Source of the DNA: Zwartia hollandica
Lineage (GTDB): Bacteria; Pseudomonadota; Gammaproteobacteria; Burkholderiales; Burkholderiaceae_B
Reading direction: 5' to 3'
NCBI RefSeq assembly: GCF_019923725.1
Contig: NZ_JAHXRI010000010.1
Coordinates: 148,636-212,635 of the forward strand
DNA length: 64,000 nucleotides
The position numbers and the translations under genes were made by a program. The notes beneath the pieces are model-generated. The model made no database searches and was not told the origin of the DNA. It saw nothing but the letters and a program-made list of their open reading frames with translations. How positions within the stretch are numbered: the stretch's first letter is position 1; the number at the start of each line of letters is the position of its first letter. Positions 37,280-45,630 of the stretch are shown piece by piece.

Positions 37280-38215
37280 ATGACCCGAATCGTTACCGTC
37301 GGCGCTGCACAACTAGGTCCCATCCAACGCGCACATTCACGCAAAGAGGTCGTCGCGCGCTTACTGTCCTTACTTGAACAAGGCGCTCGCCACGGCTGTG
37401 ATCTCGTTGTCTTTCCAGAACTCGCACTCACCACTTTCTTTCCGAGATGGTTTTTTGAGTCACAAGCTGAAATCGATACCTTCTACGAAGCGCAAATGCC
37501 CGGACCAGAGACACAAGTTCTTTTCGATACCGCGCGCAAGTTGAAGGTTGGATTTTATTTAGGCTACGCAGAACTCACACAGGAAGATGGCCGCACCCGT
37601 CGCTTTAATACCTCGATCCTGGTTGACCAAACCGGAGTTATTGTCGGCAAATATCGCAAAGTTCACCTGCCAGGTCATGCCGAGCACGAGCCTTGGCGCC
37701 AGTTCCAGCATCTGGAGAAGCGCTATTTCGAAACGGGTAATTTAGGCTTCCCGGTTTTCCGCGCCTTTGGGGGAATTATCGGCATGGCAGTCTGCAACGA
37801 TCGACGCTGGCCTGAGACCTACCGTGTCATGGGCTTGCAAGGCGTCGAGATGATCTTGATTGGTTACAACACTCCCGTCCATAACCCCCCTGCCCCTGAG
37901 CATGACAACTTGTCACACTTTCATAATGAACTTGTCATGCAGTCTGGCGCCTATCAAAACGGCACATGGGTCATCGGCGTTGGCAAAGGCGGACGCGAAG
38001 AAGGCGTCGACCAAATTGGCAACTCAATTATTGTCGCTCCGTCTGGAGAAATCGTTGGCGCCTGCAGCACGCTAGGGGACGAACTCGCCATTGCGCGTTG
38101 CGATCTTGACTTGACGCTTTCTTACAAAAACTCAGTATTTAACTTCGCTAAACATCGTGAGCCACATGCCTACGGGATGATTGTCGAACGTAAAGGCGCG
38201 ATCATTAGTGTTTAG
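37280..38215 (+). CDS. N-carbamoyl-D-amino-acid hydrolase
   Basis: A nitrilase-superfamily enzyme that hydrolyses N-carbamoyl-D-amino acids to D-amino acid, ammonia and CO2. The Glu-Lys-Cys triad is in VVFPELALTTFFPRW (Glu near 46), VGKYRKVHLPGH (Lys near 127) and MAVCNDRRWPE (Cys near 172). HLEKRYFETGNLGFPV and GYNTPVHNPPAPEHD closely resemble the characterised Agrobacterium D-carbamoylase, and the 311-residue length agrees. It sits between the M20C enzyme and an overlapping metallo-beta-lactamase gene. No hydantoinase gene is in the window, so substrates would be imported or made elsewhere. Confidence 0.9.
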   Translation: MTRIVTVGAAQLGPIQRAHSRKEVVARLLSLLEQGARHGCDLVVFPELALTTFFPRWFFESQAEIDTFYEAQMPGPETQVLFDTARKLKVGFYLGYAELTQEDGRTRRFNTSILVDQTGVIVGKYRKVHLPGHAEHEPWRQFQHLEKRYFETGNLGFPVFRAFGGIIGMAVCNDRRWPETYRVMGLQGVEMILIGYNTPVHNPPAPEHDNLSHFHNELVMQSGAYQNGTWVIGVGKGGREEGVDQIGNSIIVAPSGEIVGACSTLGDELAIARCDLDLTLSYKNSVFNFAKHREPHAYGMIVERKGAIISV

Positions 38216-39131
38216 TCCGCAAAATTTATTCGAACGGGCTCATCTGCGCGTCATCGAACGCAATTGGCTCTCAGCCAACCAGATCGTTTTTTATGACTCT
38301 GAATATGAAGCCAGCGTTGTCGATACCGGATATATCAAACATCAAGAGATGACCTTGGCGTTAATCCGCGAAGCCTTGGGTGGGCGCAAGTTAACGCGGA
38401 TTTTGAATACGCATCTACACGCCGATCATTGCGGCGGTAACGCGTTATTAATCAAGACCTACGGTGCAGACCTGCTGTTGCCTAGCGCATCTTTTGATGC
38501 GGCGAAAGAATGGATTCCGCTCGCTGCTGACTTTGCCTCGGTCGCCCAGCGCTGTGAGCGCTTTACACCTACTGCGACACTGCAACCTGGATTTTCGATT
38601 TCACTGGGCACGCGTCGTTGGGAAATTCATGCGGCTCCTGGCCATGACCCGAGCTCAATTATCCTCTTCGAACCAGTCGAAAAAATCCTGATTTCTGCCG
38701 ATGCACTTTGGGAAAACGGCTTTGGCATCATCTTCCCCGAACTTGACGGACAAAGTGGATTTTCTGAGCAACAAGCTATTTTAGATCTCATTGAACAACT
38801 TTCGCCCCATGTCGTGATTCCTGGGCATGGGAAGATATTTACCGATGTCGAAGCTGCGATCGGACGAGCCCGCACACGGCTTGCTGCGCTGCGTGCTGAA
38901 CCGATCAAACACGCGCGTCACAGTCTAAAGGCGTTAATACAATTTTTAATGCTAGAGCTCGAGTCGACCTCACGCGATGCCTTAGCGCTTCGCCTTCGCG
39001 ATGCCAAGCTTATTGGCAACATCTGTGCTTTGAGCCAGATACCACAATCGCAAGCAATCGACTGGGCGATAGATAGCCTGATTGCGGGCGGACACTTAAC
39101 TGAACTTGATGATCGTATTGTGCTGACCTAG
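38208..39131 (+). CDS. Metallo-beta-lactamase-fold hydrolase
   Basis: About 307 residues with the MBL metal motif HLHADHCGG (near residue 70), further histidines in APGHDPSSI and VIPGHGKIF, and a metal-bridging aspartate in LISADALWENG. A C-terminal helical/winged-helix part of about 90 residues follows, like the BLACT_WH group. It is probably a cytosolic thioester, lactone or amide hydrolase; the sequence does not decide. GTG at 38208 is chosen (8 base overlap with the carbamoylase); TTG at 38181 is possible but deeper inside that gene. The tight coupling suggests it works in the same salvage route. The reverse-strand PaaK-like gene is convergent 24 bases on. Confidence 0.75.
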   Translation: MFSPQNLFERAHLRVIERNWLSANQIVFYDSEYEASVVDTGYIKHQEMTLALIREALGGRKLTRILNTHLHADHCGGNALLIKTYGADLLLPSASFDAAKEWIPLAADFASVAQRCERFTPTATLQPGFSISLGTRRWEIHAAPGHDPSSIILFEPVEKILISADALWENGFGIIFPELDGQSGFSEQQAILDLIEQLSPHVVIPGHGKIFTDVEAAIGRARTRLAALRAEPIKHARHSLKALIQFLMLELESTSRDALALRLRDAKLIGNICALSQIPQSQAIDWAIDSLIAGGHLTELDDRIVLT

Positions 39132-39155
39132 TGCGTCCGCGCGCTGCAAAACACC

Positions 39156-40433
39156 TCAGCTGTAGTCTCGGGCATCTTCAATGAGTTTTCCATCGTCCGG
39201 CAGTGCACCGGCTGCGACAAACTGAATTTCGGCACGCAAGCGCGTCACCTCGCGCACAACCTCTGCCACCTGCAGCGCAAGGTCCGCTACAGATGATCCT
39301 GGGACAAGCTCACAACGCACCTCCATCTTGTCCTCGCCGATTCGCCCCGTCAGAACGAGGCGGGCTTTTTTGATCTCCGGAAAGCGACTCGTCATTTGAG
39401 CGACCTGCCCTGGATGCACAAACATCCCTCGTACCTTTGTCGTTTGGTCGGCTCGTCCCAACCATCCTTTGATTCTTAGATTAGTGCGACCACACGCAGC
39501 CGGCATGTTCAACGAGTCAGGGTGAAAAGCGGATAGATCACCCGTTGCAAAACGAATCATCGGATACTCTTTAGCGAAATGCGTCACCACTACCTCTCCG
39601 GTCTCACCGAAAGGCATCGGCGTTGAACCACCGGGCTCGACAATTTCAACAATAACCTCTTCATCCACGATCAGACCCTCGGCCGGGACTGAGCCCTCAT
39701 ACGCGATCACACCGAGCTCGGCCGTCGCATACGCCTGGCTCACCTTGACCTGATGTTGAGCAAACCACCCGCGCAGCGAGGGCGTCAGAGCCTCGCCTGA
39801 GACTAACGCCTTTGTCACGATGGCATTTGGTGAGCCTTGCTCTAGGCATTTCTCAATCAATATTTTAAGAAACGAGGGCGTTCCGACATAACCGTTTGGC
39901 CTAATCTGTAACATCGCCTGAACTTGCTGTTCAGTTTGTCCAACACCACCCGGAAACACCGTACATCCAATTTCGTGAAGACCGCCCTCTAAGATCCACG
40001 CGCCTGGAGTACCGTGATAAGAGAAACCGTTATGCACGATATCGCCTGATTCAAAGCCTGCAGCACGTAAGGCTCGGGCTGAACGAAAATAGTCTATTCG
40101 CAGGCCTTGGGGCTCATAGATCGGTCCCGGTGATTGGAACACTCGGCGAAGCTGGTCAACAGAGACGGCTAGCAGTCCACCAAGCGGCGGACTAGCCGTT
40201 TGAATTTTAAGTAGATCTGCTTTTCGAAGAACAGGAAGCGCCGAAAGCGCCTGCAGACTGTCCACGTGGTTGACTTGAATAGCCGCGAGTGACGCAGCGT
40301 AATACGGTGCATTTTTTTTGGCATGCGTCAATGCACTTTGTAAAGCGAGTACCAAATCGGTATCGCGTTGCTTCGGTGTGCGCAGCTCTAATGGCGTGAG
40401 GGTCGTATTCAAGCAAGTCAACCTTACATTCAA
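39156..40433 (-). CDS. Phenylacetate-CoA ligase-like AMP-forming enzyme
   Basis: An adenylate-forming acyl-CoA ligase of the PaaK group, 425 residues. Typical segments are ALPVLRKADLL, the HNGFSYHGTPGAWILE loop, YVGTPSFLKILIEK, QAYATAELGVIAYE (in place of YGxTE), TGDLSAF and GWLGRADQTTKVRGMFVHPGQV near the C-terminal domain. It activates an aryl or small carboxylic acid to its CoA ester with ATP. It is the last gene of the liv-type operon, 15 bases after livF, so it is expected to act on the imported compound. No phenylacetate ring-epoxidation genes are near, so the substrate may differ from phenylacetate. Confidence 0.82.
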   Translation of the reverse strand: MNVRLTCLNTTLTPLELRTPKQRDTDLVLALQSALTHAKKNAPYYAASLAAIQVNHVDSLQALSALPVLRKADLLKIQTASPPLGGLLAVSVDQLRRVFQSPGPIYEPQGLRIDYFRSARALRAAGFESGDIVHNGFSYHGTPGAWILEGGLHEIGCTVFPGGVGQTEQQVQAMLQIRPNGYVGTPSFLKILIEKCLEQGSPNAIVTKALVSGEALTPSLRGWFAQHQVKVSQAYATAELGVIAYEGSVPAEGLIVDEEVIVEIVEPGGSTPMPFGETGEVVVTHFAKEYPMIRFATGDLSAFHPDSLNMPAACGRTNLRIKGWLGRADQTTKVRGMFVHPGQVAQMTSRFPEIKKARLVLTGRIGEDKMEVRCELVPGSSVADLALQVAEVVREVTRLRAEIQFVAAGALPDDGKLIEDARDYS

Positions 40434-40448
40434 ATATAGCGAGATAAT

Positions 40449-41258
40449 TTATGCGAGCCAGCGCTTTCGGCGTTTATAGCTCTTTACTTCCTTAAATGAT
40501 TTGCGCTGCCCACCGCCCATCCCTAAATAGAACTCCTTAACATCTTCGTTATTCCGCAACTCTGCGGCCGCTCCATCCATCACGATACGGCCACTCTCCA
40601 TGATGTAACCGTAATCAGCATACTGCAGAGCCATATTGGTGTTTTGCTCGGCCACCAAAAAAGTGACGCCTTCTTTTTGATTGAGATCTTTAATGATCTC
40701 AAACACTTCTTCAACAATTTGCGGCGCTAAGCCCATTGAGGGCTCATCCAACAGCATGACACTAGGGTTTGACATGAGCGCACGGCCAATCGCACACATT
40801 TGCTGTTCGCCGCCCGAGGTGTAAGCTGCCTGCGAGGTGCGGCGTGTTTTTAACCTCGGGAAGTATGCATACACCTTTTCTAAGTTCGCACTGATCTGCG
40901 CTTGACTCTTTAAAATATACGCCCCAGCCAGTAAATTCTCTTCGATCGTAAGATGAGCAAAGCAGTGGCGGCCTTCCATGACCTGCACGACTCCGCGCTT
41001 CACAAGATCAGCAGGCGTCAGATTTTCGATCCGTTCTTCCCTCAAGGCGATGGAACCCTTAGTCACCTCACCACGCTCAGCACGTAAAAGATTTGAGATC
41101 GCACGCAAGGTAGTGGTCTTGCCAGCACCGTTGCCACCCAGAAGGGCAACAATTTGCCCCTGAGCGACCTGTAGCGACACACCCTTCAAAACGAGAATCA
41201 CGTGGTTGTAGATAACCTCGATGCCGTTTACATTCAAAACGATAGAGGGACTATTCAT
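40449..41258 (-). CDS. livF: Branched-chain-type ABC transporter ATPase (LivF class)
   Basis: The second ATPase of a HAAT-family importer. Walker A GGNGAGKT, the LivF hallmark VVQVMEGRHCFAHLTIEENL, the signature region YTSGGEQQM and Walker B VMLLDEPSMGLAP are present. It has a C-terminal extension of about 25 basic residues (RKSFKEVKSYKRRKRW) not usual in LivF. It is separated from livK by 68 bases holding a stem-loop. 269 residues. Confidence 0.92.
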   Translation of the reverse strand: MNSPSIVLNVNGIEVIYNHVILVLKGVSLQVAQGQIVALLGGNGAGKTTTLRAISNLLRAERGEVTKGSIALREERIENLTPADLVKRGVVQVMEGRHCFAHLTIEENLLAGAYILKSQAQISANLEKVYAYFPRLKTRRTSQAAYTSGGEQQMCAIGRALMSNPSVMLLDEPSMGLAPQIVEEVFEIIKDLNQKEGVTFLVAEQNTNMALQYADYGYIMESGRIVMDGAAAELRNNEDVKEFYLGMGGGQRKSFKEVKSYKRRKRWLA

Positions 41259-41292
41259 AGACAGCGTCTCTTCATGGTGTGTGGAATCTATA

Positions 41293-41319
41293 CCCGCTGG
41301 CCCAATGAGGACCAGCGGG
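41293..41319. repeat. Stem-loop after the solute-binding gene of the liv-type operon
   Basis: CCCGCTGG (41293-41300) pairs with CCAGCGGG (41312-41319), and on the transcribed minus strand the stem extends to 11 pairs with one G-U, loop TCATT. No U-run follows. As in the peptide transporter operon it lies just after the binding-protein stop (41327), consistent with transcript stabilisation or partial termination. Confidence 0.6.
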
Positions 41320-41326
41320 ATCCGCC

Positions 41327-42664
41327 TTACTGCTGGCAGTCCTCTTTAGAGCGACGGGTCATCTTCTTCTCCGCGGCATATTTTTCAGCCGACGCTTTGA
41401 CCATCGGATCAATCAGACTCTTGTCTGCTTGAAGCCAATCGGACGCCCAAACAAACTTAGCACCATCCCAAGTGTGGACACGAGCCCACGCCGACCCCAT
41501 ATGATCACTACAAGTCGTAGCCACAGGGCGCATCACACCTTTGAAACCTAACGCATCCAGATCGGCTTGAGTCAGGTTCAGGTTTTCATAACCCCAGCGA
41601 GCTTGCTCTGGCGTGACAGGCTTACCTTTTCCAAACTTAGCCTGTGCGGCACGGGCGCCCTCTACTGAAAGCATGGCACCAACAACGCCACGCATATAGA
41701 GCACTTGACCAACTTCGTTACGCGGCCCGACTCCCTGCCCTTTGTCATACACCATGGATAGAATTTGCTTAACCACATCAGACTGTGGTTCGGCGCCGTG
41801 CTGCATCATGACTGCGCTATAACCTTTAGCGGCAGCACCAACATCTTTTAAATCAGGCTCAGCACCAGACCACCAGGTACCAAACATCTTCTCGCGAGGG
41901 TAACCCACCGCGATCGCTTCACGGATAGCAGTCGGTGTCATGACACCCCACGTTTGCAAAACGACATAGTCTGGTCTTTGTTGGCGCACTTGTAGCCAGA
42001 TAGCCTTTTGCTCAACACCTGGTGCTGGGATTGGAAGCAATTGCAATTGAAAACCGTGTTTTTTTGCACGCTCTTCCATAATTGGCAACAGCTCTTTTCC
42101 AAACGGGCTATCGTGATACGCCACGGCAATTTTTTTACCTTTCAGCTTGTCCCAACCACCTTCCTTGTTGGCGATGTGCTGCAACACAGTGTCGCCCGCA
42201 ACCCAATAGTGTCCGATCAGAGGGAAGTTCCACTTGAAGATATCTCCATCGGCCGAATCGCTACGACCATAGCCGGAGGTGATCATTGGAATCTTGTCAG
42301 CAGGAATCTTCTCAGTTAACGCGAAAGTGATGCCAGTCGATAGAGGCTGGAATACCGTGGCTCCACCATGCTTTCCTTTCAAACGCTCGTAACACTCAAC
42401 GCCTCGGTCAGTCGCATAAGCGGTTTCACACTCTTCAACAAGCGTCATCACGCCATTGATCCCACCACGCGCATTCACAAGCTTCATGTAATCGGCGTAG
42501 CCATTGGCAAATTGTGTTGCATTGGGCGCGACTGGACCCGTACGACCGGTCAAGCTAGGAAAAAACTGTACCTTTTCCTGCGCGGTAGCTACTGATGTGC
42601 CCACCACACCCGTCAACCCCGCGGTTGCGAGGGCGAGTCCTAAAGCAATCTGTCGAAATTTCAT
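41327..42664 (-). CDS. Branched-chain-type ABC transporter substrate-binding protein
   Basis: A periplasmic binding protein of the Peripla_BP_6 family, 445 residues. The signal peptide MKFRQIALGLALATAGLTG ends near ATAQ, followed by VQFFPSLTGRTGPVAPNATQFANGYADYM, the usual first lobe. The length, above the 370 of LivJ, and segments such as KIAVAYHDSPFGKE resemble the longer group used for aromatic acids and other carboxylates. It lies between livM and livF in the operon. The partner ligases on both ends of the operon suggest a carboxylic acid ligand. Confidence 0.88.
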   Translation of the reverse strand: MKFRQIALGLALATAGLTGVVGTSVATAQEKVQFFPSLTGRTGPVAPNATQFANGYADYMKLVNARGGINGVMTLVEECETAYATDRGVECYERLKGKHGGATVFQPLSTGITFALTEKIPADKIPMITSGYGRSDSADGDIFKWNFPLIGHYWVAGDTVLQHIANKEGGWDKLKGKKIAVAYHDSPFGKELLPIMEERAKKHGFQLQLLPIPAPGVEQKAIWLQVRQQRPDYVVLQTWGVMTPTAIREAIAVGYPREKMFGTWWSGAEPDLKDVGAAAKGYSAVMMQHGAEPQSDVVKQILSMVYDKGQGVGPRNEVGQVLYMRGVVGAMLSVEGARAAQAKFGKGKPVTPEQARWGYENLNLTQADLDALGFKGVMRPVATTCSDHMGSAWARVHTWDGAKFVWASDWLQADKSLIDPMVKASAEKYAAEKKMTRRSKEDCQQ

Positions 42665-42751
42665 GGATTGTCTCCTATTGCATTAAACACCGGTTAAAGC
42701 AGCGAAAGCCCTAGCTCTCTGGGTGTCGTCAGAGTACTGAGGTACAAAAAA

Positions 42752-43828
42752 TCAATGCGGGAATGGCCAAAGACGCAGCTTCTGTTTTCCGATACTCCAA
42801 AGTTTGGCTAACCCATGCGGCTCGGCGATAAGGAACCACACGATCAATACGCCGAAGATCATGAACTCGGCGTGCGAAATCATTGCGGTCGAAACAGTTA
42901 CCCCAATAAGATTGCCAACCCAAGGTAGCGCCTGGTTTAGAAATATCGGCAAAATCACAATAAAAGCCGCCCCAAAGAAGCTACCCATAATGGAGCCCAT
43001 CCCGCCGATAATCACCATGAAAAGCAATTGGAACGATCGATCAATCGAAAACGCGGCCGGCTCCCAAGAGCCTAGGTGCACAAAAGCCCACAAGCCGCCT
43101 GCGACTCCGATAATGAACGAACTGACCGCAAAAGCGCTGAGCTTGGCATACATGGGTCGAATGCCAATGACCGCAGCAGCCACGTCCATATCGCGAATCG
43201 CCATCCATTCACGACCGATCGCACCGCGCACCAAGTTCTTGGCTAAGAGTGCGAACGTCGCAGTAAAGGTCAGACAAAATAGATATTTCTCAACCGGCGA
43301 GTCGATTGTCCAACCCAAAAAACTGAGATTAGAGACCGCAACAGATCCCGAAGAACTGCTGTTGGTAAACCAACCAATTCGAGCAAACGCCCAGTCGCAA
43401 AAAAACTGTGCTGCGAGGGTAGCCACTGCGAGATAAAGCCCCTTGACACGTAGGCTCGGAACACCGAACACGATTCCGACCAGCATCGCGAAAAAGCCAC
43501 CCGCGAGCAACGCTAGGACTAACGGCATATCCTCGATTCGAACAAAGACGTTATAGGCCATATAGGCGCCCACAGCCATAAAAGCGCCCGAGCCCAACGA
43601 AATCTGTCCACAGTAGCCCACCAAGATATTTACACCGATGGCCGCCAAGGACAAGATAACAAACGGAATTAGAATCGCTCGAAAAAGATAGCCATCGGCA
43701 AGAAAGGGCACGCCGATAAACGCAAAGGCAATCAACGCTAAAACTGCCCAGCGGTCCTGGGCAATCGGAAAAATCTGTTGGTCGGCTCGGTAGGCAATCT
43801 TGAACTGGCCGTTTTCTCTGTAGAACAT
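42752..43828 (-). CDS. livM: Branched-chain-type ABC transporter permease (LivM class)
   Basis: An inner-membrane permease of 358 residues with about nine membrane segments, and the LivM hallmarks GYCGQISLGSGAFMAVGAY and ATLAAQFFCDW. The EAA-like loop AIRDMDVAAAVIGI and the IIGGMGSIMGSFFGA segment follow. The frame is open 24 codons upstream into livH, but AGGAGG six bases before ATG at 43828 fixes the start. It follows livH by 10 bases. Confidence 0.93.
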   Translation of the reverse strand: MFYRENGQFKIAYRADQQIFPIAQDRWAVLALIAFAFIGVPFLADGYLFRAILIPFVILSLAAIGVNILVGYCGQISLGSGAFMAVGAYMAYNVFVRIEDMPLVLALLAGGFFAMLVGIVFGVPSLRVKGLYLAVATLAAQFFCDWAFARIGWFTNSSSSGSVAVSNLSFLGWTIDSPVEKYLFCLTFTATFALLAKNLVRGAIGREWMAIRDMDVAAAVIGIRPMYAKLSAFAVSSFIIGVAGGLWAFVHLGSWEPAAFSIDRSFQLLFMVIIGGMGSIMGSFFGAAFIVILPIFLNQALPWVGNLIGVTVSTAMISHAEFMIFGVLIVWFLIAEPHGLAKLWSIGKQKLRLWPFPH

Positions 43829-43838
43829 GCTAGTCCTC

Positions 43839-44768
43839 CTACACCCGGTCAATAATCTTTTCACCGAACAAACCTTGCGGTCTGAACAGCAGGAACACAA
43901 GCGCTAAAACGTAAGCGAACCAAATTTCAATACCACCACCCACCATCGGTCCTAAGTAGACCTCTGAGAGCTTCTCGCCGACGCCAATAATCAAACCGCC
44001 TATGATTGCCCCGGGTACGGACGTCAACCCACCAAGAATGATGACCGGAAGGGCTTTGAGTGCGACGGTAGTCAAGGAAAACTGAACACCAATCTTAGAT
44101 CCCCAAATGATGCCCGCGACCAAAGCTGTAATGCCTGCAACAAACCAAACAATGACCCACATCCTATTCAAAGGAATACCGATTGATTGAGCGGCCTGAT
44201 GATCGTCAGCAACAGCTCGTAACGCCCGCCCAGTTGTAGTCTTCTGAAAGAACACAGACAGAACAGCCACAAGAGTCGCAGCAATCAGGGCCGCAATCAG
44301 ATCTTCCTTGTTGACCAGCAAGCCCCCTTGAAATAAGTTATCCAAGACAAAGATCGGCTCTTTGGGCATGCCAACATTGATACGGTAGACCGCACTACCA
44401 AAAATAGTCTGACCGAAGCCGTCAAGAAAGTACGTGATGCCAAGTGTTGCCATCAAAAGTGTTACGGCTTCCTGATTAACCAGATGACGCAATACCAGGC
44501 GCTCTACTAGCCAAGCAAAAACTAGCATGCACATTGCGGCCAACACAAATGCAATGGTGTTGGCGAGCAGCATGCTTTCAAAACCTAACCAGGCTGGCAC
44601 CCACTCTGAGAAACGCGCCATGGCCAGTGCGGCAAACAGCACCATGGCACCTTGAGCGAAGTTAAAAACGCCTGAGGCCTTAAAAATCAGAACAAATCCA
44701 AGAGCAACCACTGAATACAGCACTCCCGCCATTAGGCCGCCAAGCGTGGTCTCCAGGAAAAAAGCCAT
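43839..44768 (-). CDS. livH: Branched-chain-type ABC transporter permease (LivH class)
   Basis: An inner-membrane permease of 309 residues with about eight segments. LivH features are GLMAGVLYSVVALGFVLIFKASGVFNFAQGA (first two segments), RALRAVADDHQAAQSIGI (the loop contacting the ATPase), and LGGLTSVPGAIIGGLIIGVGE. It follows livG by 14 bases and precedes livM. Confidence 0.94.
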   Translation of the reverse strand: MAFFLETTLGGLMAGVLYSVVALGFVLIFKASGVFNFAQGAMVLFAALAMARFSEWVPAWLGFESMLLANTIAFVLAAMCMLVFAWLVERLVLRHLVNQEAVTLLMATLGITYFLDGFGQTIFGSAVYRINVGMPKEPIFVLDNLFQGGLLVNKEDLIAALIAATLVAVLSVFFQKTTTGRALRAVADDHQAAQSIGIPLNRMWVIVWFVAGITALVAGIIWGSKIGVQFSLTTVALKALPVIILGGLTSVPGAIIGGLIIGVGEKLSEVYLGPMVGGGIEIWFAYVLALVFLLFRPQGLFGEKIIDRV

Positions 44769-44782
44769 CTATGTCTCCGTGT

Positions 44783-45568
44783 TTAGTGCGATGTGCCAAG
44801 ATAGGCTTGAATCACTTCGTCGTTGGCACGCACCTCATCTGGCGTACCGTCACCAATCTTTTTCCCGTAGTCCAACACCACTACGCGATCACTAATATCC
44901 ATCACCACACCCATGTCGTGCTCAATCAGGACGATGGTTGTACCAAACTCATCTTTAACATCCATGATGAAGCGACACATATCCTGCTTTTCTTCGACGT
45001 TCATCCCCGCCATGGGCTCATCGAGAAGCAGTACCTGAGGCTCCATTGCTAGGGCACGCGCCAGATCGACACGTTTTTGTAAGCCATACGGAAGCTGACC
45101 TACCGAAGTTTTCCGGTAGGCCTGAATCTCTAAAAAATCAATGATGTGCTCAACTTTCTCGCGATTGGCGATTTCTTCGCGCTCTGCAGGTCCGAGACGA
45201 AGCGCTTGCAACAAAATATTGCTTCGGATGTACAAATTACGACCAGTCATAATATTGTCGATCACGCTCATACCTTTAAAGAGCGCCAAGTTCTGAAAGG
45301 TGCGCGCGATGCCCATTTTGGCAACTTGACGACTGTTCATATGACTAAAAGTCTGGCCCCTAAAGGTGATTGATCCTGCCTGGGGCGTGTACACCCCATT
45401 AATACAGTTGAGCATCGAGCTCTTACCCGCTCCATTTGGACCGATAATCGCTCTAATCTCATGCTCTCTCACATTAAATGAGATATCCGTCAGCGCATTG
45501 ACTCCTCCGAAGCGCAAGCTAATGTTTTCAACATCTAAGATGACATCGCCAATTTGCCGATTTGCCAT
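44783..45568 (-). CDS. livG: Branched-chain-type ABC transporter ATPase (LivG class)
   Basis: The first ATPase of the importer, 261 residues. Walker A GPNGAGKSSMLNC, the LivG motif MGIARTFQNLALFKGMSV, the signature region LPYGLQKRVDLARALA and Walker B VLLLDEPMAGMN are clear. It ends with the usual VIQAYLGTSH. It starts 62 bases after the upstream AMP-forming ligase, in the same orientation, so the ligase, transporter and PaaK-like enzyme form one operon of seven genes. Confidence 0.94.
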   Translation of the reverse strand: MANRQIGDVILDVENISLRFGGVNALTDISFNVREHEIRAIIGPNGAGKSSMLNCINGVYTPQAGSITFRGQTFSHMNSRQVAKMGIARTFQNLALFKGMSVIDNIMTGRNLYIRSNILLQALRLGPAEREEIANREKVEHIIDFLEIQAYRKTSVGQLPYGLQKRVDLARALAMEPQVLLLDEPMAGMNVEEKQDMCRFIMDVKDEFGTTIVLIEHDMGVVMDISDRVVVLDYGKKIGDGTPDEVRANDEVIQAYLGTSH

Positions 45569-45630
45569 TTACGATCCTTGTTTTCTTAAGAATACAGGTC
45601 CGACGCGATTGACAGTACGTTGAGCGGTCG

